A DNA stretch of 50,106 bases, from the NCBI GenBank assembly GCA_002307175.1, contig DBTS01000148.1:1-50106 (forward strand). Reading direction: 5' to 3'. The notes beneath the pieces are model-generated. The model was not told the DNA's origin. It made no database searches and saw nothing but the letters and a program-made list of their open reading frames with translations. This document shows, piece by piece, positions 41,418 to 49,633 of the stretch; within the stretch, counting starts at the first letter, position 1, and each line of letters starts with the position of its first letter. Origin of the DNA: Rhodocyclaceae bacterium UBA1310. Its GTDB lineage: Bacteria; Pseudomonadota; Gammaproteobacteria; Burkholderiales; Rhodocyclaceae. The position numbers and the translations under genes were made by a program.

Positions 41418-42779
41418 TCAGGAGGAGCCAAGCAGCCTGGCGCGCAGGCGCGCACCGGCCAGTTGGATATCGAGCGTGTCTTCCTCGTTCAGGGTCTGTG
41501 CATCGCGCAGAATCTGCCCGGCATCATCACGCACAATGGCATACCCGCGTGCCAGCACGGCGTCCGGATTCAGGCCTTCAAGCCGGGCGGCAAGCCCTTG
41601 CAGACCTTGCTGCAAACCCTGCAGGCGCCATGCCATCGTTTTATCCAGCCGCTGATGACAGGCTTCAAGCCGGTCATGGAGTGGCCCGGTGCGTGGCGCA
41701 TGCGCGGCAAGCAAGGATTCCAGAGCCACCAGCCGGCTCGCCTGGCGCTGCTGGCGCACGCGCCACGCGCGCCGGTGGCGTTCTGCCAGTGCCACAATGC
41801 GCTCCATGCCCTGCGCCACGCGCACCCGCGGATGGCTCTGATCGAGCCGGTGCTGCAGACCATCGAGCCGCTGCGCAGCCTGCCGCAGGCGCCATTGCAT
41901 CGCCCGCTGCAATCCGGCAGTGAGTTCCGGCAGGCGCCCACGCAAATCATTCCAGCCGGCAGAGACAAGCTCGGCGGCAGCGGTAGGCGTGGCGCCACGC
42001 ACATCAGCCACAAAATCAATCAGCGTGACATCGGTTTCATGGCCCACGCCGCTGATCACCGGAACCGGACAGGCCACCACGGCGCGCGCCACCGCCTCAT
42101 GATTGAATGCCCACAGATCTTCGATACTGCCACCACCCCGACACACAATCAGGACTTCCACCCCATCCTGTGCCGCACGCCCACTGGCATTCTGGATTGC
42201 CGCGGCCACCTGCTCTCCCGCAGCATCGCCCTGTACGGGGGTGGGGTAGATCACCAGCGGAATGCCCGGAGCGCGCCGCTCCAGGGTTGCCAGCACATCG
42301 CGGAGTGCTGCAGCCGCAGTCGAGGTGACAATCCCGATGCCGTGCGGAAACTTTGGCAAAGCCCGTTTGCGTTCGGCAGTAAAGAGCCCTTCTGCCTCAA
42401 GACGGGCTTTCAGGCGCAGAAACGCTTCATACAGATTGCCCTGCCCGGCGCGTCGGATATTTTCTACTGACAGCTGCAGGTCGCCACGCGCTTCATAGAT
42501 GGTTGCCTGGGCCCGCACTTCGACGTGCATCCCCTCCTGTAACTGGAAGGGCAGCAACTGGGCGCGATTACGCCACATGGCGCAGCGGATTTGCGCACGC
42601 TCGTCCTTTAGGGAAAAATAAACATGCCCGGAAGACGCACGCACGAGGCTTGATATCTCTCCAGCAACCCAGCCGAGCGGAATCCCGCCTTCAACGAGGC
42701 GCCGAATCTGTAAGACAAAATCGGACACACTGGAGACCGGCGTGCCGACTCGCTCAGGATAAACAGGGGGCGTGGACAT
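41418..42779 (-). CDS. xseA: Exodeoxyribonuclease VII large subunit
   Basis: A 453-residue protein. An N-terminal OB fold (GWVAGEISSLVRASSGHVYFSLKDE) is followed by the catalytic domain with KRALPKFPHGIGIVTSTAAAALRD, VCRGGGSIEDLWAFNHE and VISGVGHETDVTLIDFVADVRGATPTAAAE, all hallmark XseA segments, then a long coiled-coil region. It forms exonuclease VII with XseB, degrading single-stranded DNA in repair. xseB is not nearby. It is divergent from the exbB operon across a 360-bp region that contains a DnaA-box pair. Confidence 0.96.
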   Translation of the reverse strand: MSTPPVYPERVGTPVSSVSDFVLQIRRLVEGGIPLGWVAGEISSLVRASSGHVYFSLKDERAQIRCAMWRNRAQLLPFQLQEGMHVEVRAQATIYEARGDLQLSVENIRRAGQGNLYEAFLRLKARLEAEGLFTAERKRALPKFPHGIGIVTSTAAAALRDVLATLERRAPGIPLVIYPTPVQGDAAGEQVAAAIQNASGRAAQDGVEVLIVCRGGGSIEDLWAFNHEAVARAVVACPVPVISGVGHETDVTLIDFVADVRGATPTAAAELVSAGWNDLRGRLPELTAGLQRAMQWRLRQAAQRLDGLQHRLDQSHPRVRVAQGMERIVALAERHRRAWRVRQQRQASRLVALESLLAAHAPRTGPLHDRLEACHQRLDKTMAWRLQGLQQGLQGLAARLEGLNPDAVLARGYAIVRDDAGQILRDAQTLNEEDTLDIQLAGARLRARLLGSS

Positions 42780-42985
42780 GGCGCGGATTGTAGCTCAATC
42801 CACACCCTGCTCTGGTAAACAGCCAGGGGCTTGCATCTCCATGAAAATCAGCTCTTGACAACGGTTTTCTTTTCCAAGTATTTGATTTTAAAGAAAATGA
42901 AACGATAGCTTCATTTTTGACCGGTTTGAAAAAAATCGTTTCGGACTGGTTACTTAGCGCATGCTTTTCCGCTCTGCTCACAAAC

Positions 42986-43008
42986 TTATCCACAGATTCT
43001 GTGGATAA
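42986..43008. promoter_or_regulatory. Inverted pair of perfect DnaA boxes
   Basis: TTATCCACA at 42986-42994 and its inverse TGTGGATAA at 43000-43008, separated by GATTC. Both match the strict DnaA consensus. They lie in the 360-bp gap 42780-43140, next to an AT-rich tract (about 42855-42930). The pair could also form a 9-bp hairpin. I see nothing else in the gap except promoter-like AT-rich sequence. No dnaA, dnaN or gidA is near, so an origin is unlikely. Confidence 0.6.
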
Positions 43009-43140
43009 CCTTTACCAAGGCATGCCGGCCGGGCGACGCGGATTTCCGCCGGGTGGTCGCTCCCGGAGCGGAAACGTGCTTGCCTGAAGGGGTCGGAGGC
43101 GATACAGTTCTCAGCTTGACGAAATTCAGGAGTTGCTCCC

Positions 43141-43815
43141 GTGCTGGTGATTTTGAGTGCTGCCGGTTGGCCGATCTACCCTCTGTTGTTGGCTTCGATC
43201 ATCGCGCTGGCCCTGATCATCGAGCGCCTGATCTCCCTACGCCGTGGCGCCATTGTGCCGCGTGGTCTGCTGGAGAAGGTGCTCAGCGATCTGCGCAAGT
43301 CTGGCCCCTCCGATGAGCTGGCCTCCCGCCTGCAGGAACATTCACCGCTGGGCCAGGTGCTGGCTGCCGGCGTGCGCAATGTGCGCAGCACCCGCGAAGT
43401 CATGAAGGAAGCCATCGAAGAAGCCGGCCACACCGTGGCCCATGATCTCGGCCGCTTCCTCACCACGCTCGGCACGATTGCAACAGTCAGTCCGCTGCTG
43501 GGCCTCTTCGGCACCGTCATCGGGATGATCGAACTGTTTGGTGCCCAGGGCCCTTCCGGCGTTGGTGCTGATCCGCAACAACTCGCCCACGGCATCTCTG
43601 TGGCGCTGTACAACACCGCCTACGGTCTGCTTGTGGCCATCCCCTCGCTGATCGCCCACCGCCACTTCCGTGCCCAGGTGGATACACTGGTCATCGAGAT
43701 GGAACAGCAGGCTGTCAAGCTCGTGGAAGTGCTCCACGGCGAGCGTCGCAATGGCAACAACTCCGCCAGTGCTTCGAGTGCCAGCAGTGCTGCCGCCTCC
43801 CACGGCAACAAGTAA
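43141..43815 (+). CDS. exbB: ExbB/TolQ/MotA-family proton channel
   Basis: A 224-residue inner-membrane protein. TM1 is at residues 7-25 (WPIYPLLLASIIALALI), TM2 near FLTTLGTIATVSPLLGLFGTVIGMI and TM3 near GISVALYNTAYGLLVAIPSLIAH, the three-helix MotA/TolQ/ExbB plan. The conserved TM2-TM3 Thr and Pro residues are visible. The C-terminal tail is Ser/Ala-rich. Start is GTG with CAGGAG upstream. With ExbD it converts proton motive force; the lpxK-associated pairs are generally annotated as ExbB/D, with no TonB in view. Confidence 0.88.
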   Translation: MLVILSAAGWPIYPLLLASIIALALIIERLISLRRGAIVPRGLLEKVLSDLRKSGPSDELASRLQEHSPLGQVLAAGVRNVRSTREVMKEAIEEAGHTVAHDLGRFLTTLGTIATVSPLLGLFGTVIGMIELFGAQGPSGVGADPQQLAHGISVALYNTAYGLLVAIPSLIAHRHFRAQVDTLVIEMEQQAVKLVEVLHGERRNGNNSASASSASSAAASHGNK

Positions 43816-43828
43816 GGGAGCTGGATAA

Positions 43829-44248
43829 ATGGACTTCCGGCGCGGTCGCGGCAAGGAAGAGCTGGAGATCAATCTGATCCCGCTCATCGATGTGCTGCTC
43901 GTCATCATCATCTTCCTGATGCTCACCACGACCTACTCGAAGTTTTCGGGTCTGGAGATCAATCTGCCGACCTCGGACGCCCCGGCATCCCCGGATCAGC
44001 CCAACGAGATCAACGTTGCCATCACCGCCAACGGCGATGTGATGATCAACCACACGGCAGTCAGCGCGCATGACATGAATTCGCTGGTTGCCGCACTGCA
44101 GCGTCAGATCCCGGAAGGCGGCAAATCCCCCATCGTGATCATCGACGGTGATGCCAAGGCCAACTTCCAGAGCGTCTTCGACGTGATGCAGGCTGCACAG
44201 AAGGCCGGGCTGCCGAACGTGTCGTTCGCGGCACAAGCCCAGAAGTAA
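43829..44248 (+). CDS. exbD: ExbD/TolR-family protein
   Basis: A 139-residue protein with one N-terminal helix (INLIPLIDVLLVIIIFLMLTT) carrying the essential membrane Asp in PLIDV, and a periplasmic domain containing KSPIVIIDGDAKANFQSVFDVMQAAQKAG. Partner of ExbB, 13 bp downstream, with GGGAG before the ATG. It is the peptidoglycan-side or effector-coupling subunit of the energising complex. Confidence 0.93.
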   Translation: MDFRRGRGKEELEINLIPLIDVLLVIIIFLMLTTTYSKFSGLEINLPTSDAPASPDQPNEINVAITANGDVMINHTAVSAHDMNSLVAALQRQIPEGGKSPIVIIDGDAKANFQSVFDVMQAAQKAGLPNVSFAAQAQK

Positions 44249-44263
44249 GCCACCCCGCCATTC

Positions 44264-45280
44264 ATGGCCGCGACCTCTGTCCTTCGCCGCCCCAACTGGT
44301 GGCGAACGCGCAGCTGGCTCGCGGTACTCTGGCTTCCCGTCGGCCTGCTTTTCCAGGCCATCAGCAGTCTGCGCAGACTGGCTTTCCACAAACATTGGCT
44401 GGCCTCCCGCAAGCTTGGGGTGCCTGTCATTGTTGTCGGCAACATCGCTGTTGGCGGCAGTGGCAAAACCCCCGTGGTGATCTGGCTGTGCGCTGCGCTG
44501 CGCCGCCGCGGCTGGCATCCGGGCATTCTTTCGCGTGGCTATGGCGGTACCGCGCGCATTCCCACGGCAGTCACCCCCGAATCCTCGCCCACCACGGTTG
44601 GCGATGAGCCGGTGTTGCTGGCACGCCGCACCGGCTGCCCGCTGTGGATTGGCTCAGACCGTGCTGCGGTTGGCGCGGCACTCCTTGCGGCACACCCGGA
44701 AGTGAATATTCTGGTGACCGATGACGGTCTTCAGCACTACCGCCTGCAGCGCGATGCGGAAATCGTAGTGCTCGACGAGGCCATTCTCGGCAACCTCTGG
44801 CCGATGCCGGCCGGGCCGCTGCGGGAACCCCCGGCACGCCTTGCAAACGCCAGCCTGCTGATCGACAACGGCCCGCTCAGCCCGGCCCTGCTGGCGCGGT
44901 TGCCCCCACTGCGACATGCCGCGATGCAGCTTGAACCGGGACGTTTCTATCGCCTCGCCAACCAGGCAGAAACCTGCACCGCCGCCGCTTTTGGCGCGCA
45001 GACAACACATGCCATTGCCGGCATCGGACACCCCGAACGTTTCTTTGAAACCTTGCGTACACTGGGCATCACACTCGCCAGCAGTCGCGGTTTACCGGAC
45101 CATCACGCACTGACGACAGCAGATTTGTCGGTCCCCGCGGGCGAAGTTCTGCTGCTGACGGAGAAGGATGCAGTAAAATGCCCTTCCCCCGCACCAGACA
45201 ATGTATGGGTTCTCCCTGTGGAGGCCCGCATTGATGATGCCGCGCTGGACGACCTGCTGGAGCCTCTGCATGGATCCTAA
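44264..45280 (+). CDS. lpxK: Tetraacyldisaccharide 4'-kinase LpxK
   Basis: A 338-residue P-loop kinase phosphorylating the lipid A disaccharide at the 4' position. The Walker A is VGGSGKTP in the NIAVGGSGKTPVVIWL segment. RGYGG, GDEPVLLARR and VTDDGLQHYRLQRDAEIVVLD are LpxK signatures. A helix near the start (LAVLWLPVGLLFQAI) anchors it in the membrane. It follows exbD by 15 bp and overlaps the Trm112-like gene by 11 nt, so translation is coupled. Confidence 0.94.
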   Translation: MAATSVLRRPNWWRTRSWLAVLWLPVGLLFQAISSLRRLAFHKHWLASRKLGVPVIVVGNIAVGGSGKTPVVIWLCAALRRRGWHPGILSRGYGGTARIPTAVTPESSPTTVGDEPVLLARRTGCPLWIGSDRAAVGAALLAAHPEVNILVTDDGLQHYRLQRDAEIVVLDEAILGNLWPMPAGPLREPPARLANASLLIDNGPLSPALLARLPPLRHAAMQLEPGRFYRLANQAETCTAAAFGAQTTHAIAGIGHPERFFETLRTLGITLASSRGLPDHHALTTADLSVPAGEVLLLTEKDAVKCPSPAPDNVWVLPVEARIDDAALDDLLEPLHGS

Positions 45281-45455
45281 ACTACTCGAAATTCTTGTCT
45301 GCCCTGTCTGCAAGGGCCCCCTGATTCACCACCGCACCGCGCATGAACTGATCTGCCGACCCTGCCGCCTGGCTTATGCGGTCAAGGATGGCATCCCGGT
45401 CATGCTGGCCGACGAGGCTCGCGAACTGAGTGCGAGTGAAGCCGGGGAAGCCTGA
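45270..45455 (+). CDS. Trm112 family protein
   Basis: A 61-residue zinc-ribbon-like protein: LLEILVCPVCKGPL, LICRPCRLAYAVKDGIPVML, typical of bacterial YcaR/Trm112-type proteins between lpxK and kdsB. Four cysteines (CPVC, CRPC) are present. In eukaryotes Trm112 activates methyltransferases; the bacterial role is unproven. Its stop shares one base with the kdsB ATG. Confidence 0.92.
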   Translation: MDPKLLEILVCPVCKGPLIHHRTAHELICRPCRLAYAVKDGIPVMLADEARELSASEAGEA

Positions 45456-46240
45456 TGGGTCAGAACTTCAAGATTGTCATCCCGGCACGCTATGCCTCTT
45501 CGCGCCTGCCGGCCAAACCGCTTGCCGACATTGCCGGCAAGCCGATGATCGTGCGCGTGGTGGAACGCGTGCAGTCCTGTGGCGCAGCCGAAATCTGGGT
45601 GGCCACCGACCACGCCGAAGTGCATGCCGCAGTTGAAGCGGCCGGTGGCAAAGCGCTGATGACGCGCACCGACCACCCGACCGGCACGGATCGCCTCGCC
45701 GAAGTGATCAACACGCTTGGCTGGGGAGACGACGAAATCGTGGTCAACGTGCAGGGCGATGAACCCCTGATAGACCCGAATGTGGTTCGCCAAGTGGCGG
45801 TTGCCCTGGCCGAGGATAAAGCGGCGGCAATTGCCACGGCGGCGCACCCGATCGGCTCGGCGGAAGAATTCCTGAACCCCTCGGTGGTCAAGGTGGTGTG
45901 CGATGCGCACGGCCACGCCCACTATTTTTCCCGCGCCCCGATACCCTACCCGCGTGATGCCGCACTGGCGGGCCAGTTGAGTGCCGACAAGCCCCTTCCG
46001 GGCGGGCTGGCGCCCCTGCGCCACATTGGTCTGTATGCTTATCGCGCAGGTTTCCTGCGCGCATTTGCCAAGCTTGAGACAGCACCAACCGAACGCGTGG
46101 AGATGCTCGAACAGTTGCGCGCACTGTGGCACGGCTATCGCATTCGCGTGGAAACGCTTCACTCGGCACCCCCTGCAGGCGTCGATACCCCCGAGGACCT
46201 GGCCCGCGTGCGCGCCTGGTTCTCCAGCAACAATCATTGA
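45455..46240 (+). CDS. kdsB: 3-deoxy-manno-octulosonate cytidylyltransferase KdsB
   Basis: A 261-residue nucleotidyltransferase forming CMP-KDO for LPS inner core. IVIPARYASSRLPAKPLADI at the start is the CTP-binding motif; HPTGTDRLAEV, VVNVQGDEPLID and HIGLYAYRAGFL follow in the family order. Overlap TGATG with the preceding gene. Together with lpxK and exbBD it makes up an envelope operon that continues into adk. Confidence 0.95.
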   Translation: MGQNFKIVIPARYASSRLPAKPLADIAGKPMIVRVVERVQSCGAAEIWVATDHAEVHAAVEAAGGKALMTRTDHPTGTDRLAEVINTLGWGDDEIVVNVQGDEPLIDPNVVRQVAVALAEDKAAAIATAAHPIGSAEEFLNPSVVKVVCDAHGHAHYFSRAPIPYPRDAALAGQLSADKPLPGGLAPLRHIGLYAYRAGFLRAFAKLETAPTERVEMLEQLRALWHGYRIRVETLHSAPPAGVDTPEDLARVRAWFSSNNH

Positions 46241-46263
46241 AAAACACGGACAAGGAGAACGCA

Positions 46264-46923
46264 ATGCGTCTGATTCTTTTGGGGCCACCCGGAGCGGGCA
46301 AGGGCACCCAGGCCAAGTTTATTGCTGAACGTTATGGTATTCCGCAGATCTCCACGGGCGACATGCTGCGTGCCGCCGTGAAGGCCGGCACCCCGCTGGG
46401 TCTGGCTGCGAAGGCTGTGATGGATGCAGGGCAACTGGTTTCCGACGACATCATCATCGGCCTGGTCAAGGAACGCCTGACCCAGCCCGATTGCGCCAAG
46501 GGCTACATGTTCGACGGTTTTCCGCGCACGATTCCCCAGGCCGACGCGCTCAGGGAATCCGGCGTGGCGCTCGACGTGGTGCTGGAAATCGACGTACCGG
46601 ATGCCGCGATCATCGAACGCATGGGTGGTCGCCGCGTACACCCGGCTTCCGGCCGCACCTATCACGTCAAGTTCAACCCGCCCAAGCTCGAAGGCAAGGA
46701 TGACGAAACAGGTGAAGCACTGATCCAGCGTGATGACGACAAGGAAGATGTCGTCAAGAAGCGCCTGGACGTCTATCACGCCCAGACCAAGCCGCTCGTG
46801 AAGTACTACGGCGACTGGGCCGCCAAGGGCGACAAGGCCGCGCCACGCTATGCCCGCATTGCCGGCACCGGCCCGGTAGAAGAAATCACCACCAAGGCTT
46901 TCGCAGCTCTGGAAGGCAAGTAA
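46264..46923 (+). CDS. adk: Adenylate kinase
   Basis: A 219-residue kinase interconverting ATP+AMP and 2 ADP. The P-loop is GPPGAGKGT (7-15), AMP-binding FDGFPRT is visible, and the LID is RRVHPASGRTYHVKFNPPK, the long form without zinc-binding cysteines. The ATG has AAGGAGA upstream, 23 bp after kdsB. Last gene of the exbB-to-adk run; a mismatch-containing hairpin lies 10 bp downstream. Confidence 0.97.
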   Translation: MRLILLGPPGAGKGTQAKFIAERYGIPQISTGDMLRAAVKAGTPLGLAAKAVMDAGQLVSDDIIIGLVKERLTQPDCAKGYMFDGFPRTIPQADALRESGVALDVVLEIDVPDAAIIERMGGRRVHPASGRTYHVKFNPPKLEGKDDETGEALIQRDDDKEDVVKKRLDVYHAQTKPLVKYYGDWAAKGDKAAPRYARIAGTGPVEEITTKAFAALEGK

Positions 46924-46932
46924 TTGCTGCTC

Positions 46933-46960
46933 GCGGCCCTGCCCTTTCGGGCAAGGCCGC
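46933..46960 (+). terminator. Hairpin after adk
   Basis: Twelve bases 46933-46944 pair with 46949-46960 with one mismatch around a TTTC loop. No T-tract follows, so it may be a stabilising 3' stem or factor-dependent terminator. Confidence 0.4.
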
Positions 46961-47035
46961 CTATCCTCTGACAGACGGCCCACCTCTCACCCCCTCACGC
47001 CTCTGTACGCATTCCCGGCAACTCCCTGCAAACCC

Positions 47036-47057
47036 TTGTCACGCCTGCCTGTGACAA
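47036..47057. promoter_or_regulatory. Inverted repeat upstream of the APC permease
   Basis: TTGTCAC 47036-47042 and GTGACAA 47051-47057 with an 8-bp spacer, a perfect two-arm repeat of 7 bp. It lies about 145 bp before the permease ATG and could be an operator. No regulator gene is adjacent. Confidence 0.35.
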
Positions 47058-47200
47058 AAACCACAATGCCGATGAAATACGCCCGAGCAGATTCAGCAAT
47101 AGCAGAGCGGCAATGCCCCCTGTGTTAATCTTGCCGACTAGCCATATTGCAGATAACAAGCAGCCCGGCATCGCAGGCAGCGCCTGATGCCAACGTGTCT

Positions 47201-48511
47201 ATGCGCAAACATCTGAACACCTTTTCTGCCACCTTCCTGGTCGTGGCAAGCATGCTCGGTACCGGAATCCTCACCACCACCGGCGGCATCCTGTCTCTCG
47301 TCAAATCCCCCACAGCGGCACTGCTTGTCTGGGTGGCAGGTGGCGCGCTGGCCTGGATCGGCGCCTGGTGCTACGGCGAGCTGGCCCGCAGCATGCCACG
47401 CAATGGCGGTGAAGCCACCATCCTGCGCGAACTCTTCTCGCCCACACTGGGCGAAATTGCCGGCTGGACATCGTTTGTCGTCGGCTTTGGCGCCTGCAAC
47501 GCCATGTCTTCCCTGGCGCTCTCTGCATATCTCGGTGAAGCCTTGCCGGGGCTGCCCATCAACGCCAAGCTTGTGGCCTGCATCGCGCTGCTGCTGGTGA
47601 CCAGCATGCACGGCCTGCTCGGCCCGCTGGGTCTGCGCCTGCAAACACTGCTGGCCACCGCAAAGTTCACCATGCTGGCCTTCCTGACCCTCTTCGGCCT
47701 CTATCTCACAGCCCCCGGCCTCATGGCTCCGGCAGCGGCCACAGCGACAACCATCGCCGAGCCGGCACGCCAGGCAGCAGCCTTCGACGCACCGTGGGGG
47801 CTTGCCATGATGTACGTAGGCTTCTCCTACAGCGGCTGGAATGCGGCCATCTATGTGGCCGGTGAAATCCGCGATCCGGCACGCAATGTACGCCGCGCCA
47901 TGCTCATCGGCACGGCCATCATTGTGGCCCTCTATGTCGGCATCAACGCCGTGCTGCTCTCGCAACTGCCGGCCAGCCAGCTCGAAGGCGTGCGCCCGGT
48001 GATCGCGGCACTCGTCAAGCACCTGTTCGGCACACAGGCCTCCTCGGTGTTCTCCGGGCTGGTGGCGTTTGCCCTGCTCTCCTCGCTGGGCGTGTCCGCC
48101 TTCCTCGGCCCGCGCGTGCTGGCCACCATGCTGGGCTGGTTTGGCAAGGACAGGGTTGATGAGAACGCCCCCACCGTGGTCAATCCACGCCTGATCTGGA
48201 TGCAACTGGCCCTCTCGGTCTTCATGGTGCTCACCGGTACCTTCGACCAGATCCTGACGGTCATGGGCTTCCTGCTGGGGCTTTTCCCGATTCTCTGCAT
48301 CATGGGGCTGTACCGCAGCGGACGCCATCACAATGGCCGCTCACTGAGCATTGCCCGGTATGTGTTTGCGCCGCTGTATATCCTGATCTCCTCGATCATC
48401 CTGATCCTGGGCGCCCAGCAAAGCCCGAACGAGGTCTGTATCGCCCTGGTCCTGGTTGCCATATTCTTTGCCGCACGTCTCTGCACCCGCCGACTTGCCC
48501 TGAATCGCTGA
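47201..48511 (+). CDS. APC-superfamily amino acid permease
   Basis: About 436 residues with 12 hydrophobic helices. TM1 has ASMLGTGILTTTGG, the GxG(I/V) substrate-binding break of APC transporters; later YVGFSYSGWNAAIYVAGEIRDPARNVRRAM is the conserved TM6-loop region with E-xxxPxRN-like sequence. Substrate undetermined; Ala/Arg/polyamine carriers are all possible. Start uncertain: ATG 47201 chosen; GTG 47195 and TTG 47147 are in frame, none with a good ribosome site. Confidence 0.85.
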   Translation: MRKHLNTFSATFLVVASMLGTGILTTTGGILSLVKSPTAALLVWVAGGALAWIGAWCYGELARSMPRNGGEATILRELFSPTLGEIAGWTSFVVGFGACNAMSSLALSAYLGEALPGLPINAKLVACIALLLVTSMHGLLGPLGLRLQTLLATAKFTMLAFLTLFGLYLTAPGLMAPAAATATTIAEPARQAAAFDAPWGLAMMYVGFSYSGWNAAIYVAGEIRDPARNVRRAMLIGTAIIVALYVGINAVLLSQLPASQLEGVRPVIAALVKHLFGTQASSVFSGLVAFALLSSLGVSAFLGPRVLATMLGWFGKDRVDENAPTVVNPRLIWMQLALSVFMVLTGTFDQILTVMGFLLGLFPILCIMGLYRSGRHHNGRSLSIARYVFAPLYILISSIILILGAQQSPNEVCIALVLVAIFFAARLCTRRLALNR

Positions 48512-48544
48512 CTTTTTCAATATCCACTTTCGACGGACATCATC

Positions 48545-49633
48545 ATGAAGCCATCTTCAACCCGGGGAATCTTGCTGGCCTCCCTGCTTTCCCTCTGCTG
48601 CACCGTGGCGCTTCCCGCCTCGGCCCAGGCCACCGCCAGCGCACCCGCGCCGACGCTCACGGCACAGCAGGCGGCCCAGGTTTTCGCGGGGCTGGATGGC
48701 CATCGCACGCATCTGCAGAGCCTCGCCACCGACGCCTGGGGTAAATACGAGAAACGCATTGGCACCCCCCTGCAAGCCTGGTCAAAGCACGAAGTGGCAT
48801 ATGCCGGCGGCGGCACGGTGTTCTACCCGTTCTCCGGCCCGGATTTCCTGACCGTGGCACGCATGTACCCGGGGGCTGACCGGTATGTGCTGGTGGCCAT
48901 CCAGAACGCCCGCAAGCCGGTGCGCCCGGAACGCATGCAGGAAGCACAGCGCAGCAAGTTTGAAAGCAAGCTTGGCGGCGCCTGGGAACGCTTTGGCTCT
49001 CTCGGTTTCTTCCGCACCGACGATCTCGATGACGACCAGCGCGACCAGGCCACCGGGCTTGGCGTGACCACCATCCTGATGGCTTTCTCGGCGCGCCTGG
49101 GTTATGAAGTGACGGCCGTGGAGCCGCTGGCATTCAATGCCAACAAGGGGGAATGGGAAGCTTCACCGAGCGCGAGCGACTGGCGCTCGGTACGCCTGAG
49201 CCTGCAAAAGGACGGGCATCGCACCACGCTGGACTACATCCGCCTGGATCTTTCGGACAAGGGCCTGCAATCCCCCGAAGTGCAGACCTGGATCGGCCAC
49301 ATGGCAGCACAGCCGGTCTTCCTGAAGGCTGCTTCGCACCTGCTACAGGAGCCGCATTTCTCGATCCTGCGCAATGCGCTGACCAGCAATGCACCGCTCG
49401 TGGTGCAGGATGAAACAGGCCTCGATTACACCGATCTGAAGAAGGTCGGCGGCATCACGCTGTATGGCAATTTCAGGCAGACCCACCGGCTCTTCAAGAA
49501 CACCAAGCAGACCGCCCTGGCCGCAGCCTACAAGGCCGAAGCCCATCCGCACGAGCTACCCTTCGCGTACAGCTATCTCAAGGACGTGAACGCCCGTTCG
49601 ATGCAGATTGCCCGGCGTCAGCCAAGGAAGTAA
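48545..49633 (+). CDS. Exported protein of unknown function
   Basis: A 362-residue protein with a signal peptide (LLASLLSLCCTVALPASAQA). The double Cys before the cleavage region does not fit a clean lipobox. Recognisable conserved stretches are VFYPFSGPDFLTVARMYPGADRYVL, then PLVVQDETGLDYTDLKKVGGITLYGNF and LPFAYSYLKD. I remember similar stretches in uncharacterised proteins of Bacteroidetes and proteobacteria, but no function. Likely periplasmic. Its 3' end overlaps the convergent hydrolase gene by 56 nt. Confidence 0.75.
   Translation: MKPSSTRGILLASLLSLCCTVALPASAQATASAPAPTLTAQQAAQVFAGLDGHRTHLQSLATDAWGKYEKRIGTPLQAWSKHEVAYAGGGTVFYPFSGPDFLTVARMYPGADRYVLVAIQNARKPVRPERMQEAQRSKFESKLGGAWERFGSLGFFRTDDLDDDQRDQATGLGVTTILMAFSARLGYEVTAVEPLAFNANKGEWEASPSASDWRSVRLSLQKDGHRTTLDYIRLDLSDKGLQSPEVQTWIGHMAAQPVFLKAASHLLQEPHFSILRNALTSNAPLVVQDETGLDYTDLKKVGGITLYGNFRQTHRLFKNTKQTALAAAYKAEAHPHELPFAYSYLKDVNARSMQIARRQPRK

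Noticed and set aside
42780..43140. Chromosomal origin (oriC) at the DnaA-box pair
   Set aside because: Only two boxes, and no dnaA, dnaN, gidA or parAB nearby; a regulatory or titration site is more likely.
47138..48331. 397-codon minus-strand frame over the permease
   Set aside because: Cys/His/Gln-rich antisense product with no domain; the permease has 12 helices and conserved motifs.
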